Source: Coriobacteriia bacterium (GTDB taxonomy: Bacteria > Actinomycetota > Coriobacteriia > Anaerosomatales > JAUVQN01). Taken from it: DNA of 7,691 bases. Under the pieces are notes generated by a model that saw nothing but the letters and a program-made list of their open reading frames with translations, did not search any database and had not been told where the DNA came from. Positions 5,696-7,691 of this stretch are shown piece by piece (within the stretch, counting starts at the first letter, position 1; every line of letters begins with the position of its first letter). Where the stretch lies: NCBI GenBank assembly GCA_030598125.1, contig JAUVQN010000067.1, positions 1-7,691 of the forward strand, written 5' to 3'. Made by a program: the position numbers and the translations under genes.

Positions 5696-6236
5696 AGATC
5701 ACCGTCACGCCCACGAACGTGGTGCTGTCCTCCTCGTTGATCGCCACCGTGCCGTTCCGATCGTCCTTGCTGACGACCATGGAGACCGAGCGCTGGCCAC
5801 CGTCGCTCGAATCCGCGGAGAAGTCCTCGGTCCAGCCCTCGGATTGCAGTTCGGCCTGGTAGTAGGAGCCCACGTCGTCGGCGCTGTCGGCCGTTTCGAT
5901 CGTCACCGTCATCGACATGCCCTCGGGCGTCGAGAAGGAGCTCGAACCGGTGATCGTCCCGTCGTAGACCGGCATGTCGGACGGCCAGCCCTCCGGGAGA
6001 TCGGAGCCTTCCCCGCCCTCGATCGTGACGGCGCCATCCTCCGTCTCGATCGTGACGCTCCCGCCGTCCTCCTCGATGTCGATCTCGCCGCCGGTCGCGC
6101 CCTCGATGATCTCCTCGGCCACCCGCTCGGAGGCCTCGTCGGACGCGCGGTTGAGCAGCGGGCAGCAGCCTGTGGCGGTCGAAACCAGGAGCGCCGCGAC
6201 CGCGACGAGCGCCAGGATCTTGAGTGTCTTGACCAT
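5685..6236 (-). CDS. Secreted lipoprotein of unknown function
   Basis: The 183-residue precursor starts with a lipoprotein signal peptide: charged VKTLK, a hydrophobic core (about 7-21), and a lipobox-like ATGC with Cys24 as the expected lipidated residue. The mature protein should be anchored on the outer face of the cytoplasmic membrane. After a short acidic helix (about 30-48) come three 9-residue beta-like repeats (51-59, 60-68, 69-77) of the pattern x-V/I-T/D-I-E followed by acidic and Gly residues. The rest looks like one compact domain, starting LPEGWPSDMPVYDG (80-93), continuing with VTIETADSADDVGSYY and LQSEGW, and ending in beta strands. I recall similar segments in unannotated bacterial lipoproteins but cannot name a family. 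The mature part is strongly acidic. The start is fixed by minus-strand AGGAGG (6250-6245), 8 nt from the ATG. It is divergent from rpsA and abuts the polA stop. Confidence 0.85.
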   Translation of the reverse strand: MVKTLKILALVAVAALLVSTATGCCPLLNRASDEASERVAEEIIEGATGGEIDIEEDGGSVTIETEDGAVTIEGGEGSDLPEGWPSDMPVYDGTITGSSSFSTPEGMSMTVTIETADSADDVGSYYQAELQSEGWTEDFSADSSDGGQRSVSMVVSKDDRNGTVAINEEDSTTFVGVTVISAE

Positions 6237-6244
6237 GGTGTGAG

Positions 6245-6250
6245 CCTCCT
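6245..6250 (-). promoter_or_regulatory. Ribosome binding site of the lipoprotein gene
   Basis: A perfect AGGAGG on the minus strand ends 8 nt before the ATG at 6236-6234. It decides the start, since the frame stays open for a further 400 nt upstream, across the rpsA promoter and into rpsA antisense. Confidence 0.8.
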
Positions 6251-6294
6251 CAGTCGCCGTCGGCGCATCCGTCCCGACGCGCACCGTCGTCCTG

Positions 6295-6300
6295 AGCATA
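6295..6300 (-). promoter_or_regulatory. Weak candidate -10 box for the lipoprotein gene
   Basis: The minus strand reads TATGCT (6300 to 6295) preceded by CGGG, four of six matches to the -10 consensus, about 60 bp before the start codon. No matching -35 hexamer is found at the usual distance. It is the best candidate in the 247-bp intergenic region on this strand. Confidence 0.22.
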
Positions 6301-6385
6301 CCCGATGGTCGTGGAGTGCAGACGGCGAGCGCGAGAGCGTGCACGGACCGGCGCCGCCACCCCGCGATATGCCCGGTGGCGTTGC

Positions 6386-6414
6386 CTGACAGGGGCAGGT
6401 GGGTGGTGTACCAT
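6386..6414 (+). promoter_or_regulatory. Likely housekeeping-type promoter of rpsA
   Basis: CTGACA (6386-6391, five of six to TTGACA) and TACCAT (6409-6414, four of six to TATAAT) are separated by exactly 17 bp. Transcription would start near 6421, leaving a leader of about 63 nt before the GTG of rpsA. This is the best -35/-10 pair in the window, as expected for a highly expressed ribosomal protein gene. Confidence 0.55.
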
Positions 6415-6449
6415 TCATCTTTGGCTCGCGGGGCGGTTCGCGCGGCTAG

Positions 6450-6465
6450 CCGGGACACTGTCCGG
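6450..6465 (+). promoter_or_regulatory. Small hairpin in the rpsA leader next to the ribosome binding site
   Basis: CCGGGAC (6450-6456) can pair with GTCCGG (6460-6465) around the loop ACT, giving six pairs with one bulged G at 6452. It lies just before AAGGA (6466-6470) and GGGAG (6474-6478), the ribosome binding site 5 nt from the GTG. S1 autoregulates its own translation in E. coli through leader structure; whether this hairpin does so here is speculation. Confidence 0.25.
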
Positions 6466-6483
6466 AAGGAACCGGGAGAACAA

Positions 6484-7691
6484 GTGAGCGAGAACATCGA
6501 CATCATCATCGAGGAAAGTGAGTACACCGACGATGAGCTGCACGCGCTCATCGACGGTACGATCACCGAGTTCGACGAGGGCGATCTCGTCAACGGGATG
6601 ATCGTGAAGGTCGAGCGTGACGAGGTCCTCGTCGACATCGGCTACAAGTCGGAAGGCGTGATCCCCTCGCGCGAGCTGTCCATCCGCAAGGACGTGGACG
6701 CCGGCGAGCTCGTCTCGACGGGCGACGAGGTCGAGGCCCTCGTGCTCCAGAAGGAGGACAAGGACGGCCGTCTGATCCTCTCCAAGAAGCGCGCCGAGTA
6801 CGAGCGTGCCTGGGTGGATATCGAAGAGAAGTTCAACGACGGCGTGACCGTCGACGGCGAGATCATCGAGGTCGTCAAGGGCGGCCTCATCCTGGACATC
6901 GGCCTCCGCGGCTTCCTGCCCGCGTCGCTCGTGGACCTCCGCCGCGTGAAGGACCTGTCGGTGTACCTCGGCGACAAGCTCGAGTGCCGCGTCATCGAGA
7001 TGGACCGGAACCGAAACAACGTCGTGCTCTCGCGTCGCGTCGTCCTCGAGGAGGGCCGCAAGGCCGAGCGCCAGGAGATCCTCTCGACGCTCACCAAGGG
7101 TCAGATCCTGCCCGGCCAGGTCTCTTCGATCGTGGACCTCGGCGCCTTCGTGGATCTCGGCGGCATCGACGGGCTCGTGCACATCTCGGAACTCTCGTGG
7201 AACCACGTGAACCACCCCTCCGAGGTCGTCTCGGTCGGCGACGATGTCGAGGTGCAGGTGCTCGACGTCGACCTGGATCGCGAGCGCATATCGCTGGGTC
7301 TCAAGCAGACCCAGGATGACCCATGGAAGGAGCTCGTCCAGGCCTACGCCGTGGACGAGATCTTCGAGGGCCGGGTCACGAAGATCGTCCCGTTCGGAGC
7401 CTTCGTCGAGCTGGGCAAGGGCGTCGAGGGCCTCGTGCACATCTCCGAGATGGCGCAAGGTCACGTCGACAAGGCAGAGGACATGGTGTCCGTGGGCGAT
7501 CTCGTCCAGGTGAAGGTCATGGACGTGGAGCTCGACCGCAGGCGCATCTCGCTCTCCATGTGCGCCGCTGCGGAGGAACTGGGCATCGAGCTGGAGGCGC
7601 CGCCTCCCGCCGAGAGCCCCGATGAGCTGCTCGAGGACGCGGAAGCCGCTGATGAACTGGCTGAGGCCGCGGAAGAGCTAGCTGAGGTGGC
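6484..7691 (+). CDS. rpsA: 30S ribosomal protein S1, four S1 domains (C-terminus cut by the window edge)
   Basis: A GTG at 6484 with GGGAG 5 nt upstream opens a frame that has no stop to the window end (402 codons). S1 binds mRNA through tandem OB-fold S1 domains and helps initiation on the small subunit. Four domains are seen, at about 33-102, 120-185, 206-275 and 292-360. The last two are the most canonical, with VDLGAFVDLGGIDGLVHISE (217-236) and VPFGAFVELGKGVEGLVHIS (302-321); domains 1 and 2 are more divergent (VEGD-type start and GFLPAS). Each ends in the usual strand such as RISLGLK. Actinobacterial S1 proteins typically have four domains against six in E. coli, which fits. An acidic Ala/Glu-rich helical tail begins near 370 and is still running at the edge. 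polA-rpsA proximity is a known actinobacterial arrangement, where coaE usually follows. The gene has its own promoter. Confidence 0.96.
   Translation, partial: MSENIDIIIEESEYTDDELHALIDGTITEFDEGDLVNGMIVKVERDEVLVDIGYKSEGVIPSRELSIRKDVDAGELVSTGDEVEALVLQKEDKDGRLILSKKRAEYERAWVDIEEKFNDGVTVDGEIIEVVKGGLILDIGLRGFLPASLVDLRRVKDLSVYLGDKLECRVIEMDRNRNNVVLSRRVVLEEGRKAERQEILSTLTKGQILPGQVSSIVDLGAFVDLGGIDGLVHISELSWNHVNHPSEVVSVGDDVEVQVLDVDLDRERISLGLKQTQDDPWKELVQAYAVDEIFEGRVTKIVPFGAFVELGKGVEGLVHISEMAQGHVDKAEDMVSVGDLVQVKVMDVELDRRRISLSMCAAAEELGIELEAPPPAESPDELLEDAEAADELAEAAEELAEV

Noticed and set aside
6415..7464. A long minus-strand open frame antisense to rpsA
   Set aside because: The plus strand encodes four clear S1 domains. 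The antisense frame is rich in His/Asp/Leu shadow sequence and resembles no protein I know.
1..7691. Mobile elements, CRISPR arrays, tRNA or rRNA genes
   Set aside because: No transposase or integrase motifs, no terminal inverted repeats, no spaced direct repeats and no cloverleaf or rRNA sequence were seen; almost all of the window is accounted for by six recognisable genes.

Overview
This window is a stretch of high-GC bacterial chromosome that reads as ordinary core-genome DNA from the phylum Actinobacteria (Actinomycetota). The pointers, from remembered family knowledge, are a glutamine synthetase resembling the actinobacterial GlnA2 branch, an OmpR-family regulator with a degenerate receiver resembling actinobacterial GlnR, a four-domain ribosomal protein S1, and polA lying close to rpsA as in mycobacteria and streptomycetes. 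A deep-branching class such as Coriobacteriia is a guess. No sequence search was possible.

Layout, left to right: (1) 1-63, minus strand, the probable first 21 codons of a divergent unknown gene. (2) 64-228, a divergent regulatory region with an 11-bp-phased, GlnR-box-like array and a dyad. (3) 229-1557, plus, glutamine synthetase. (4) 1593-1634, a strong hairpin and T-rich tail ending glnA. (5) 1695-2366, plus, winged-helix response regulator. (6) 2385-2963, minus, class I SAM methyltransferase, convergent with the regulator. (7) 2964-3047, a short divergent promoter region. (8) 3048-5684, plus, DNA polymerase I with an intact 5'-nuclease and polymerase but an apparently dead proofreading site. 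(9) 5685-6236, minus, an uncharacterised lipoprotein whose stop codon directly abuts that of polA inside an inverted repeat. (10) 6237-6483, a divergent promoter region. (11) 6484 to the window end, plus, ribosomal protein S1, truncated by the window edge.

The most coherent idea is a small nitrogen-control neighbourhood: a synthetase with no adenylylation tyrosine but with the feedback-inhibition arginine of Bacillus-type enzymes, a GlnR-like array upstream, and immediately downstream a regulator with a GlnR-like DNA-binding domain and a receiver lacking part of the phosphorylation switch. polA and rpsA are housekeeping genes, each apparently transcribed from its own promoter. The methyltransferase and lipoprotein are single genes on the opposite strand with unassigned roles. 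I see no mobile element, CRISPR array, tRNA, rRNA or defence system, and nothing that amounts to a clearly new biological system.
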